Assembly (NCBI GenBank): GCA_051294375.1
Contig: CM119265.1
Coordinates: 16,853,304-16,917,303, forward strand
Reading direction: 5' to 3'
Length of the DNA stretch: 64,000 nucleotides
Source of the DNA: Paraspadella gotoi
Lineage: Eukaryota; Chaetognatha
In this document: positions 1 through 11,385 of the stretch, piece after piece
Layout of the letters: each line of letters begins with the position of its first letter
Position numbering within the stretch: the first letter of the stretch is position 1
The notes under the pieces: model-generated
The model's input: the letters and a program-made list of their open reading frames with translations, nothing else
Databases searched by the model: none
What the model was told of the DNA's origin: nothing
Made by a program: the position numbers and the translations under genes

Positions 1-1117
<1,117 letters not shown>

Positions 1118-1272
1118 ATTGGATGCATGATAATATAAATAACTGATTGGATGATTAATCAAATGATTGATGCGATGATAGTCATTCATTATTTAATATA
1201 ATCATTCATTGATATGTGATGTAATCATTTCATTGATCATGATATCATTTCATTGACGCGATGAGTCATTCA
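1118..1272. repeat. TGAT / ATCA-rich imperfect inverted repeat block
   Basis: The left half is dominated by GATTGGATGAT/TGATTGATG words and the right half by ATCATTCATTGAT words, which are roughly their reverse complements. The block could fold back on itself. Such words also resemble TALE/Hox homeodomain sites, but the density is better explained by a decayed tetranucleotide repeat. Confidence 0.5.
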
Positions 1273-1315
1273 TCTGTAAAATAAAACAAACCAGCGGGTA
1301 TATGAAATGAAACGA

Positions 1316-1415
1316 GAAGGAGTAAGAGAGAGCAGAGGGAGGATGAGAGGGGAGGAGAGAGACAGAGAAGGGAGGAGAGAAAGAGGAGAGAGAAAGAGTG
1401 AGAGAGGCTGCAGTC
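1316..1415. repeat. GA-rich purine tract
   Basis: About 100 bp almost free of pyrimidines on the + strand, built of GAGA and GGAGA words. Open frames across it (Arg/Glu on +, Ser/Leu on -) are products of the repeat. Confidence 0.8.
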
Positions 1416-1499
1416 AGTTTTCCACTCTCGTTTATATAAAGTATAATCAGAAGCTGACCGCCTGCAGAGCTGAACTCGTTTTTTCGACACCTATCTGAG

Positions 1500-2221
1500 A
1501 GTAGGGACGAACTCTTTTCCTTTCTATGAATGAAATTTAGATTGGTTCTTTTTTTTTAAGTAAGAAACCATACCGAGGTCAAATTTCATATTTGCAAATA
1601 TTTAACTAATTTATTAAATATTTATCCCAACTCAAATAATTATTTATTTTAAAAAGAATAAAAATGATTAAATAATTACACTAAAAAATTACAATTTTTA
1701 AATTGTAAAAATTATCTTAGAATAAACAAAAAAAGTAATGTTTAATGTTGACAAATATCCTGCTTCCTCAACTTTCTATTTTAGATATAATGTGCCAATA
1801 GTGGCCGACCGGGTCCAGAAGTTACAGTAATAAACAAAAACAAAAAATTTTTTTGTTAGAAAGGATCTTTGAACGTTGACGTTCTGAAACATATTTGGTT
1901 AGAAGTTGAACGTTGAACCTTCTTGAAACATTATTTTTTTTTAATGTTTCTTATGAATAGCATAACATTTATTAATTGATTTAAACGTTTATTTTTATAG
2001 TTCTTATGAATTAGTTCCATACATTTATTAATGATGATTTTAAAACGTTAGTGTCTTTTGTTTATTGAATTTCAATATGTAGTTTAGGTTTTTACTTGTT
2101 TTCCAGTCTTTTAAATGTTAGGGGTCTTTGTTTTTATGAATTTCAATACATAGTTTTAGTTTTCCAGTCCCTTTTACACTATTACTATTTATGATTATGT
2201 CAATACTGTTTTTGGTATTAA

Positions 2222-2253
<32 letters not shown>

Positions 2254-2479
2254 ATATATTGTAATTAAATTAATCCGCGCAATTGCCGGACATATAGCAG
2301 CTATATGTACAGGCAGCAAAGCGATGTACATGTGACATTGCCTGCATTATAAAGTTATTTTTTCCTTTTTTCTAAAAGGAATTCCAAATGAAATCCGAAT
2401 GTAAATTTGATTTTGTTATAGAGAAAAAAAATAAATGCGGATAATAAAAAGTTTTAGAAGGAAAAAAAAATAAGAATTT
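1500..2479. other. AT-rich spacer
   Basis: AT-rich, with an A run at about 2222-2250. Around 1920-2170 there are two loosely similar copies of a TTTATTAAT...TTTTAAACGTTA...GTCTTTTGTTT motif. No coding potential was seen. Confidence 0.5.
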
Positions 2480-3500
2480 TTCAAAACGAACGTCGTACAT
2501 AGAGAGAAACAGAGACAGAGAGAGAAGAGAGAGAGAGAGTGAAAAATAAAAGTGACTAAAAATTTTTTTTGTAAAAAAAAAAAAAGAGAGAGAGAGAGAG
2601 ATAGAGATAGCCGAAACTGTTACTTCGTCGCGCAGTGACGGAGTAAAAAAAAGGTGACTAAAAATTATTTTTGTACAAAAAAAAAAGATAGAAAGAGATT
2701 GAAAGAGAGAGAGAAGACAGATAGAGAGAAAGAAGATAGAGAGACGGAGAGGAGAGAGAAGAGCCGGAACACGTGTTTACTCGTCTTTACAAGTGAATAA
2801 ATTTTTTTGTAAAAAAAAAAACGAGAGGAGATGAGAGAGAGAGAGAGAGAAGAGAGAAGAAGAGAGAAAGGAGAGAGAGAGAGAGAGAGAAGAGGAGAGA
2901 AAGTTTTTCCCGCCAAAACGATACTCAATATTAGGTCACTCTTGTTTATATCGCTGATTCTCGGTCAACTTGATTTTTTTTATACAACGTAAACGCTATT
3001 AGGTCATGTTCCTCGACATTGTTTTACTCGTTGCCCCGGCAACCGCCAACGAAATTCCATGGTGAAGTTAGTCTATTCTCACTTTTCTCAAAAAAAATCC
3101 ACGAAAATCTCAGATGTAATTTGGATTTTGTTATTGAGAAAGAAAGCGCGGAATAAATGGCGATAATTAAAAGTTTTTTAAAGTGAAAAATAATAAGAAT
3201 TTTCAAAAACGGTGGTTAAACAAGTGAATTAATTTTTTTTTAATAAAAAAAAGAGAGAGAGAGGAGAGATAGAGAGAGAGAGAGATGAGAGAGAGAAGAC
3301 GGAGGGGAGACGGAGGGAGAGAGAGGAGAGAGCCTGAACTCGTTTTTTTTAAAACGATTCAGAAAAGCAGGCGCTTATGATCAAAATATATATGTTTAGA
3401 AAGAAAAAAATAATCAGAATTTTTCAAAAAACGATAACGACCACGCAAGAGATCGCACACAAAGAGAGAACCAAAGAGAAATGAACCGTTTTTAAACGAT
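2375..3500. repeat. composite tandem array: A-tract + GA-tract + spacer
   Basis: A module recurs at about 2550, 2655, 2790 and 3222: GTGACTAAAAATT-like sequence, a T run, GTAAAAA with a long A run, then a GA-rich tract. A longer block is also duplicated: the stretch around 2380-2500 (GTAAATTTGATTTTGTTAT, then GATAATAAAAAGTTTT and AAGAATTTTTCAAAA) recurs around 3110-3210. The words AACGATTCAGAAAAGCAG occur at about 3350 and 3495. The copies differ by small indels, as expected for an unstable or noisily assembled array. Confidence 0.65.
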
Positions 3501-4915
3501 TCAGAAAAGCAGCGCCTAAAAAAAAATATATATAATTAAAAAATAAATAAAAGAAAGGCAAAAAATGTACAATGGTTTACAAATTGGAAAAACTTTTCCA
3601 ATTTTTTCCAATCGCAGCTTTAAAAAGATTTTATTTTTATTTGTATTAAAAATTAAGATTATAGCTCTCATTAAAAAAATCCTTTGAGTTCCATTTTTAT
3701 TTAGAAATTTAAAAAAAATTTTTTTGAATTTCATCTTCAAATATATATACTGCAATATGTTAATTCAGCTTAAAGCATTCTATATACTAATTGGATATTA
3801 TAATGAGTACTATAATCTCATTTTGCATTATTGCAGTAAATCATAAATGAAGTGGAAATTCAAACAAAAAAATACTTAAATCAAATGTAATATGAAAAAT
3901 ATCACAGCATATTCAAGATGAAAAGCCATATCTTAAATTTTTCTAAACTACTATGATCGCCACACTTTTGTAAAACTTTATCATTAAATTTCAAATGAAT
4001 TTTTATTTTAAAAAGAAAAAACGGGTTAAGTCACAGCCAAACCTATAAAAAGCGTAGTAGTTTTATATATGAAAACAGCGTGACACGACGACGACGACGA
4101 CAATCGTCACAAAGAAGCAACCCTAAAAACATTATAGGCCTGACACGCTTCGCCGGTCAAGGCTCGATAAAAATATCAACTAGAAAAGTTTGAAATTAAT
4201 TGTTCACAACGATTTCTTTATTTTGAAGAAATATCTACAGTGTAATTTTTTTCTTTTTAGAAATTTTAAATTCCATTTTGCTAATTTTAAGAAGATGAGA
4301 AAGTCGGCCGACTTGCGTTGTTTTGTTTGTTTTTAAACGAATTCGAAAAACAGAATTTTTTGACTATAACAAAGGTTTGAATGATAATGATAAACTTGAT
4401 CATCTCACTTTTTGTGAAGATTCGCACTCGATTTCACCAATCACCTCCAATAAAAAAATGGATAAAAACTTTCTCTGTATTTCCGTGATGATTTTAAATG
4501 GTTTCATGTTATTAGATATCTCGTAATATATAACATATGTATATAAATATGAATTAATATAAATATTAACAGAAAAAGAGTAAAACATTCCCGAAACAGA
4601 AAGCCTGAAGTCATAGATTTATTCTGCTTGAACGAAACCGGTCAGAATCTTGTGATTTTGTCTTGATAAAAAAAAAATAAGAGGCGATAGCCGGCGGAAT
4701 AAAAACAAACCAAAAAAACCAGATAAAAAAACTAAAGATGAACAAATCAAACCAAGATGAGTTTCTTGGTGTCAAATAAATATTGAAAAACAAATACGTT
4801 CATATACGAATAATATGTGGTAAATAAAAACTACAATTACAAAACAAAAACAAAACCAAAAAAACAAAAAGAACAAACGAACGGATTTGGCAAAACAAAC
4901 ACTAATTATGCTCGA
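3500..4915. other. AT-rich spacer with short (ACG)n
   Basis: AT-rich DNA with many short shadow ORFs of Lys/Asn/Phe composition. A short ACG repeat lies near 4085-4101. No gene, RNA or mobile element could be supported. Confidence 0.5.
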
Positions 4916-4916
4916 C

Positions 4917-5300
4917 TCTCGACGGACGAATCGCCCCCTGCTGCCGCCATTCCTCAGGCACCCAGCAGCACCAGCCGCCCCCGCCGCAGCCCCCCGCCGC
5001 AGCCCCCGCCATCTCCCGTCCGCCCGAAGTATCGTGTCCCGCCTCTCTGCCGACGCCGTCGTCTCCACCGACTCCCCTTCGGCGTAACCGTAAACGCGCG
5101 CCTCATCGCTTCACAGGGTCCGACGCCGGGTCGCAGCGCCGCGGCGGACGAGGAACGCCGCCGCAGCCGCCGCACCGATAGCGCCGATAGAAAATGGCGG
5201 CGGAGGCGTCAGTGGAGATGGACGGCGGTTGGGGCGGCGAGGTTCGTTCGAGGGGGCGACCCGCCTACGCGTTTCTCGGAATTTCGGACCAGCGACCTCG
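4917..5300 (+). promoter_or_regulatory. CpG-rich island, candidate promoter/5' UTR
   Basis: An abrupt GC- and CpG-rich block in AT-rich DNA, with Pro/Arg-coding frames on both strands that follow composition alone. Near its 3' end lies GAAAATGGCGGCGG at about 5190, which matches the vertebrate YY1 consensus (AANATGGCGGC) often found over start codons of housekeeping genes. I read the block as promoter and 5' UTR of a gene running to the right. No TATA box or initiator was identified. Confidence 0.4.
5194..5241 (+). CDS. candidate first coding exon, unknown protein
   Basis: An ATG in strong context (AAA before, G after) opens a frame reading MAAEASVEMDGGWGGE, and GAG|GTTCGT directly follows as a possible splice donor. 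Ala/Glu/Gly-rich N-termini starting at a YY1-like ATGGCGGC are common in first exons of constitutive animal genes. The frame stays open for about 40 more codons, so the exon could be longer. No downstream exon could be linked to it: the next 3 kb is AT-rich and non-coding, although a long intron is possible. The call rests on context only. Confidence 0.3.
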
Positions 5301-5379
5301 TCAGGGTTTAAAAAATCATCTCTCCCTCTTCTGCTCTCTCTTCTCTTTAAACTTCGAATATTAACTTTCTTCCTATCTC

Positions 5380-5967
5380 TCACGAGACAGCCACTTTTTT
5401 GTTAAACTCCCTCGCTTTCCCCCTCTGCCTCTGCTACCCCACTCCCCCCCTCCGCCCCCCTTTCAATCTTCACCCTCATCTTTTTCGGAATCATCTCTTC
5501 CTTTTTCCTTTTCCTTTTTTCTCCTTGTTTTTTTTTTTTTTTAAATTATCGTGGAAGGTTCATGCGACTGTCCGTGACTAACAAGACGAAACGCTGATTT
5601 ACAATATTACCCAGTTATAAACCGAATAATATAGTATACAATTTATGAAATTAGTCCCTACTTAGGTAAAGTCCTTGTTTTTTTATAAAACATTTATTAC
5701 AGGGTGTCCCAATGGTACTTCGTTTAACTTTTACATAATGTGCGGGAACTCTGTTATATCTTGTTAAATCTTATTTCTGAGGGATAACAATGTCAAATAA
5801 GTTCTTACCATTTATGATCCTATATTCTCGATTTCAATTTTTATCAATTTTTTTTTGCAAACATTCAATTTAAATGAGTTCATAATTTCTCATTTTTCTA
5901 ATTTTTAATAATAGTTTATTTTTAAAATAAAATTTTGTTAAGTTGTCATTCTCATGCACCGAAATAG
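5380..5967. other. pyrimidine-rich then AT-rich spacer
   Basis: From 5330 to 5550 the + strand is C/T-rich and could be intronic. At 5701 there is ACAGGGTGTCCCAATGGTA, resembling a motif I know from the ends or bodies of dispersed repeats in invertebrate genomes (ACAGGGTGTCCCA...). That hints at an old transposable element running right from 5700, but no element ends were defined. Confidence 0.35.
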
Positions 5968-6187
5968 TTTGATATAGAAAACATCGATTGGGAAAACAGT
6001 GCCTAATTTTATTTTAACCATTGCATTCAAACCATTTAGCTGGTTTATTAGTCAAGCCAGAAAATTGTTGGTGAGGTAAAAAAAAATGTTCTCTGGCCTT
6101 GGAATAATAACCAGCTAAATGGTTTGAATGCGATGTCTAAATAAAATTTAGCACGTTTCCCAAATCGGATGTTTTCTATATCAAAAT
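5968..6187. mobile_element. foldback / MITE-like long inverted repeat
   Basis: The left arm (about 5968-6060) and right arm (about 6091-6187) are imperfect reverse complements over some 80-95 bp. TTTGATATAGAAAACATC pairs with GATGTTTTCTATATCAAA, CATTCAAACCATTTAGCTGG pairs with CCAGCTAAATGGTTTGAATG, and CAAGCCAGAA pairs with TTCTCTGGCCTTG. A loop of about 30 bp remains. There is no coding capacity, which fits a foldback element or MITE. A few mismatches and small indels separate the arms. I could not define a target-site duplication. Confidence 0.7.
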
Positions 6188-8640
6188 AAATTTATTAAAA
6201 AAAATGACAGGAAAAAATATTTAAAAAATATTAAATTATTTAAATTTAAATTAGTATAAAATAAATGCATAATAAGAGAGAGCCGAAATTAACAATATTA
6301 AAAAAATACAAAAATTGATAAATATACTAACGATTGATATTTATTGTATTATTTGAAGTTGTGAGCGATTGAATCATTAAGCCAGAACAAAATGCGTTGC
6401 TATTTATTCCAATGAAATTATTATTAAATTTATTAAAAATCAAAAAGTAATATAAACAAGGCAGTAGATAATTTTTAAAAATAATGATTATGTATTATAA
6501 AAAAGACTCTGGAGACTAAAAAAATGAGGTAGTTTCTTACTGTCTGCATCTAAATAAAATATTTAAAAGCATATTTAATCAATATATAAAAAATATTTTA
6601 TAAATATAAAAAATATATAATTTAAGAATTTTTAAAAATCCACTGGAAAAGATTTACTAAATTGCTTTATGTAATAACTACAGGAAGTTTGCTTGTTTCA
6701 ATTTTACAATTTAGTATTCCTATAAAATGGTCCCATACTTGTGCGTATTTATTCTTTATAATGATATTAAAGTTTCTCATCTGGATTTAGGAAACAGTAA
6801 GCTTTTCTTAACAGACAGGTTAATACAATTTTGATTTAGGAATAATTACGTATCATATATATTGATAGAAAATACCTTAAAAATATCAAAATTTAATACA
6901 GTATAAAGGAAATAATCCTACATTTCTAATAGCTTAGATACCTCATCGAGAGCAAATATTTTAGTTTAATTTTTTATATATTTTATGCCGGTCCTGGAGG
7001 GATGATATCAATATTCACTTGCCAAAAAACCGTTTTTTAAATTCCTACAATGGTTTTCGAGATATAGTCATAAAACGTCGCCTTGAAAGGCAAAATTTGT
7101 CAGAAATAAAATTTCGATTTCTCTTAGATTCTGGACTCGCTAGTACAAACTATTTGAAAAAAAATATTAAACGGTTTGGCTGAATTTCTTCCGAAGCATA
7201 ATCCATAAATGTGTAAGACGATGGGTAAACCTGAAATGATATGTCTCTAGAGAGCGCGAAAATTTTTCTTTAAGTTTATTTTAAAATTTACGTATTGTAC
7301 CAAAATGGATAAATTGAGATTACTCCCGGCTTTGCTGAAATTTTTATTTAACAAAGAGTTTGTACTGCGTAGTTCAAATCCTATTTCTCTCACGGTAAAA
7401 AAAGTTATTTTCTTTGTATAACTTGGAAAGAAAAGAGTGGGTAGGAAACTGGGTGGCTATTAATTTAAAGCGCCTAATCAATGGACACCTCTCTGAAATA
7501 GTTTATAAATTAAATCTTTATCCATAAATCTTTACAACAGCTTTTTATTTAAATCGGAGTTAAAAGTATAACAGTTTTTGCATTAAAATTTCAAGAAGGC
7601 ATTCGTGAAATTTTTTTTTTCTCTTTCGTAATTTGAAAAAGGAAGACTAAATTACATTTTGATTACATTAAATTTGCTGCTAACTCTATAAAATTTGCTT
7701 GTATTTAGTAAGTAAAAAACAAGCAAAAATTTATGAAGTAGCTGGATAAAATGTTTTTTTAAATATTGAAAAAATGATAATACAAAAATATTTTCAGATT
7801 GATATAAAACAGTCTGGACGTCTCCTTCGTTGTCTGTTGAAAAAAAAAAATTGTCATTTTCATTTCTTCACTGCAAACAAAAAGTTGACACGCGCTTGTT
7901 TATCATATAAAATTTTAAAAAATTACATAGCTGGCGACATATTGACAAAGCAAGACATCATTGTGTGATTTGTATATTGATAATTTTCTTTTTAAATAAA
8001 AACTTTATACAAGGGAATTTAATTTCTTTTACTTATCATCCGTTTTAAATAAGAAAAAAAAATTTGCGGAATAGCCGCATGGAAAGGTTTATTGACTGAC
8101 TTAAGGATCGAATTTTTTAGGTTTCTTTACTGCCCCCATTTCACAAGACATTAAAAGGTCATGATTATCATGCAGTATGTCCAGATTATCTGACCCTTTC
8201 TGCAAAACCTGCTTCTGAATTTTCTTTCCCTTTCAAATGTATTAAATAAAAAAAAAATTATTAGAGAAACGATTGCGTGTGGGATTGCCATTAGTAAGCC
8301 TTAGTTACCCCACCTTCCGATCGAATTTTTTCCAACCGAGTTTTTTTTCCATCATTCGAGACATTAACACTAACTATTGGTTACTATTAATTTTTATTTT
8401 TTTCATGAAATTTTGTGTAATCAGAGAAACGTTACGTGTCAAAAAAAATAGAAAAAAAGAAGAAAAACGCTCTGACAAATTAAAAAATTATGGAGGAATC
8501 TATAAATACTTTAGACTTTTATTACTCGCTAACAATTAAATAAACTATTCTCTTTCTTTCAAATCTATTAACGCAAAAAAAAAAGGCTTTTACATTTACT
8601 TATTAACTTTTAGCTATTTTCTAAATTGGTTTACACCAAA
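6188..8640. other. long AT-rich non-coding stretch
   Basis: AT-rich DNA with no conserved frame. Around 6990-7300 the composition is more balanced (CCTGGAGGGATGATATC, GGTTTTCGAGATATAGTC), like old interspersed-repeat or intron sequence in arthropods. Small ORFs at 7774-7968 and 8273-8539 are Lys/Phe/Asn-rich and unsupported. Confidence 0.5.
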
Positions 8641-8689
8641 TTTTCAAATTAAATTAAGAGAACTGAGTCCGCGAAAAATTACTGTCGCT

Positions 8690-8965
8690 ACCATGCCAGT
8701 GACCTCAAGCAAAACATTCTTCGGACCGCCGTGAGGCGTCCCGCGGGCGTCGGTCGTCGGGCCTTCGCCAATCAGGGCGGCCTCTTCTCTACGGTCGTCG
8801 CCTTTGATCTCATCGTCACGTTCCCTTTGGGTCGTCTATCTCGCCTGTGCCAGGTGTCGAGGTGGAGGCGTGTCCACGATTGCAGGCGCTTATTTCGTGG
8901 TGGGCGTGACCATTGGCCAGTGGCCACCATTGGCCACCGACCAATGGCGTAGAGATGTTTGGTTA
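8690..8965. promoter_or_regulatory. GC-rich island with CCAAT-box cluster
   Basis: A CpG-rich block. Between 8909 and 8947 it has two ATTGG words (GACCATTGGCCAG, CACCATTGGCCACC) and one CCAAT (GACCAATGG); another CCAAT (CGCCAATCAGG) lies near 8769. Closely spaced CCAAT boxes in both orientations are typical NF-Y promoter architecture. It lies about 600 bp upstream of the first candidate exon at 9533, so it is a reasonable promoter for that gene. Confidence 0.35.
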
Positions 8966-9532
8966 TTATTTCGTCCCGGTGTTGTCAATTCCAATAATCA
9001 ATTTACCTGTTGTACAGAGCGCTTGGCTTAATGACTAATGTCCGTCGGCTATTGAGGGAAATTATTACGAAATAGGTTCATCCTCTCTCAAGGTTCCCTC
9101 GTCTCAACTGCGGTCGCGATCCTCGACTACTCCGTCAAAAACCTCTCTCTCGACTGCGTCGCTGCCAGCCTCTTCCTTTCCTCCTGCTGCCAACTCGGCC
9201 CTACTCGTCTGCAGCTGCACACTGGTGTGTGTCTGGTTACCCATGTGTGATTTCCACGTGTTCGCTGTCGCCAAATGTTTCGAGATTTTGGGAAAGTTTG
9301 GCGCATGGTAGGAGGAGGAGGAGGGAGGAGGAGGGATGAGGCCGTCGAACCCGACGATGGCCAAAGTATCTGGTCATCTTTAGCGGATGGCTTTGCTTGG
9401 TCCGCAAGTCTGCTTGCTCCGATTTCAAGGTATAAATTATCGATAATATATTATATTATATTAATATAATACGTAGATTGTAAGGGTTGTAACGCTAAAT
9501 ATAATTAAAATGTTGTAATACTAAAAAATCAG

Positions 9533-9883
9533 GTCTTCCCAACGGAACGCTACGCGACTTCGACGATCGCCCCGCGCCAACCCGTTCCGCGTAGGACGCC
9601 GTCGCATCTCCACCCGGCGTCCCCGACGACGCCGTTCGCGCCGCGTCCCGACGCCGTTGAAGACGCCAACGTCGGCGCCAACATTGACGACTCCTCTTCG
9701 GCGTCCTCCAACGCTTCTCCGAAGCATCAGGGTGCGTCGCCTGGACAAAAGCGGCGACGAACGATTCCACAACCCCGTCGAGTCCGAGGAGGAAGCGGAG
9801 GAGGGCGGCGCGGGGAAGGAGGCCTCCAGAGCGCTTCGGAAGTCGTCGAGGACTAAGTCCAGCGGCGAAGAGTCTGTATTGAG
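9533..9883 (+). CDS. candidate exon A of a Ser/Pro-rich gene (frameshifted)
   Basis: After an AG at 9531-9532 a frame stays open for 107 codons (9533-9853), rich in Pro, Ala, Thr and Ser, including VEDANVGANIDDSSSASSNA. A second frame then reads FHNPVESEEEAEEGGAGKEA and SSGEESVLR up to a GAG|GTTAGG donor at 9884. The switch looks like a one-base indel near 9730. The acidic, Ser-rich, Arg/Lys-punctuated composition resembles a disordered phosphoprotein region. I do not recognise the family. Three more candidate exons follow on the same strand within 1.6 kb. Confidence 0.4.
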
Positions 9884-10123
9884 GTTAGGAGAGATAGAGA
9901 GAGAGAGAGCGGAAAGACAAAATCAGACAGACGGATAGAGTGTTACAACTGGACAGACAATTAAAAAATGAACAGAAAGTCCAGTTAAACAGGACACTTA
10001 GATACAGAAAACTGACTGAGGGAAGACTGTCTTCCAAACAATCAGAAACCACAGATGGGCAAGGAAAGACAATGGAGACCAAAGGTCCAAAGACAAATTA
10101 GAGCACCACTTCGACACTGACAG

Positions 10124-10288
10124 TCGGACGTCTTCTTCCCCACCCACCCTCCAGCGCCATCGCGGAAGCTTCACCTCCGCAGCCCGTCGACCATCAGCAG
10201 CACCAGCCTGTCTCCGCTGGATGGATTGGATCCCGACAGCGAGAAGAAACATGGAGTCGTCGTCGCCATGTTCGACGACGACGACTGA
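10124..10288 (+). CDS. candidate exon B of the Ser/Pro-rich gene
   Basis: Following ACACTGACAG, a frame of 54 codons opens, with the segments RKLHLRSPSTISSTSLSPLD and SEKKHGVVVAMFDDDD before TGA at 10286. The basic stretch followed by an SP-rich patch looks like genuine coding sequence with phosphorylation-type motifs (RSPS, LSPLD). The Asp run and the immediate stop may be the true terminus, or the frame may shift within the GAC repeat. Family unknown. Belonging to the same gene as 9533-9883 is inferred from proximity, strand and composition. Confidence 0.4.
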   Translation, partial: SDVFFPTHPPAPSRKLHLRSPSTISSTSLSPLDGLDPDSEKKHGVVVAMFDDDD

Positions 10289-10507
10289 CAATTGGAAGAA
10301 GGAAAAGTCGGAGAGACGTCAAGCATTTAAGTGAGCGACGAGATGTGAAAACACTCGCGAGTGAAAACGCAGTGAACGTTGATGAATTGAAGTTAAAAAT
10401 GGATGAAATTCACTGAATGATCCCAATCAACAAAAGGGAAAAATAAATTTGGAAGATAAGCAACTAAATTTTTCACTAACATTGACATTATTTTTGTCTT
10501 TTCTTTC

Positions 10508-10553
10508 ACATATCTTAACTATCTATCTATTCTATCTATCTATCTATCCTATC

Positions 10554-10600
<47 letters not shown>
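10508..10600. repeat. (ATCT)n tetranucleotide microsatellite
   Basis: Interrupted ATCT/CTAT repeats, with the longest clean run at about 10560-10600. It sits in the presumed intron just before the 10636 acceptor, so it and the following TTCTCTTTCAG could serve as the polypyrimidine context. Confidence 0.9.
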
Positions 10601-10601
<1 letters not shown>

Positions 10602-10635
10602 CTATCGTATCCACTCTCTAATCTTTCTCTTTCAG

Positions 10636-10930
10636 CCAAAATCATTCCGGTCCACGGAAAGCTCTTCAAGTTGTTCCGCCGAGATTCCAGGCCGAACCAG
10701 AGCTCGTCCTCCGAGAGACGGTCGTGTTTGAAGGACATTTTCGAGAGGTTCGTCTGAGCAGCAAGATCTCCGACGGATTCAAGCTGCAAGGCAACTCGAC
10801 GACGGTCACCGCCGTCGACTTGGAGCGCGACGCCGCAGCAGGGCGGGAGGCGTCATATCGCCCAGGGATTACGTGGGGACCTTACCTTTACTGCGGCCTA
10901 AAAGGCTTGAGGGCGAAAGATGAAAAGAAT
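10636..10930 (+). CDS. candidate exon C, unknown protein (frame ambiguous)
   Basis: A strong 3' splice site (CTCTTTCAG, ending 10635) precedes two overlapping open frames. One reads KIIPVHGKLFKLFRRDSRPN and stops after about 40 codons. The other stays open for about 98 codons, including FEGHFREVRLSSKISDGFKL and DLERDAAAGREASYRPG, and ends at TAG near 10934. Both look protein-like, so either an indel joins them or only one is used. Basic/aromatic patches suggest a folded domain, but I cannot name one. Confidence 0.35.
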
Positions 10931-10935
10931 ATATA

Positions 10936-11045
10936 GAGAAAGAAGAAAAGATGGAAAGAAGAAAAAAATACAAGCTTAAAAAAAGAAAAAAGAAAGAAAA
11001 AAGATAAGAAGGAAAGAAAGAAAGAAAGCGAAAGAGAGTCAGCCG
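10936..11045. repeat. purine-rich A/G tract
   Basis: GAAA/AAAG-rich sequence between candidate exons C and D, consistent with intronic low complexity. Confidence 0.6.
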
Positions 11046-11112
11046 ACTTACAGTGGTCCGTTTTATTTTTCATTCATTTTCATTTTTCCATCCGTCAAAA
11101 AATCTCTTCCAG

Positions 11113-11385
11113 GGCTACGCTTTCTATTTCTGCACCAAAGGCCGTCTCCCAATCCAGTCCGCCCCGCCCACCGCCCGCTTCGTCAGGGCGTCAACGGACG
11201 AGCCCGGTCTCCGTCTGTTCGCGGACGCGCACTTTTCCGCGACGACGACCTTTCCGAGTGGATCGTCAACACTTCAAGGGGGCTGGATCCCCGCAGCGCT
11301 CGTCGGATTGCCGCCATTCTCCGAATTCAAGACGACTTTCGTCCGCGAATCTCTGCGACATCTCGACGCATATACAGACGTTTAA
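11113..11385 (+). CDS. candidate terminal exon D, unknown protein
   Basis: After CTCTTCCAG a frame begins GYAFYFCTKGRLP, continues with GLRLFADAHF and GGWIPAALVGLPPFSEF, and ends at TAA (11383). An alternative frame over the second half reads DDDLSEWIVNTSRGLDPRSA. Both are open, so the true frame is uncertain. The end of the first frame (GGWIPAAL..., then VRESLRHLD) faintly recalls the C-terminus of START lipid-transfer domains (G-W/I-P-x-x-V), but I do not consider that established. GC content falls sharply after 11390, as expected for a 3' UTR. Confidence 0.35.
   Translation, partial: GYAFYFCTKGRLPIQSAPPTARFVRASTDEPGLRLFADAHFSATTTFPSGSSTLQGGWIPAALVGLPPFSEFKTTFVRESLRHLDAYTDV

Noticed and set aside
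1118-1272. cluster of Hox/TALE binding sites
   Set aside because: Words are too regular and recur as a decayed tetranucleotide repeat.
4817-5311. 164-codon Pro/Arg-rich ORF across the CpG island
   Set aside because: Frames are open on both strands throughout the island; composition effect, probably promoter and UTR.
11113-11385. START lipid-transfer domain
   Set aside because: Only the GGWIPAAL...VR...L end is reminiscent; the rest does not fit and the frame is ambiguous.
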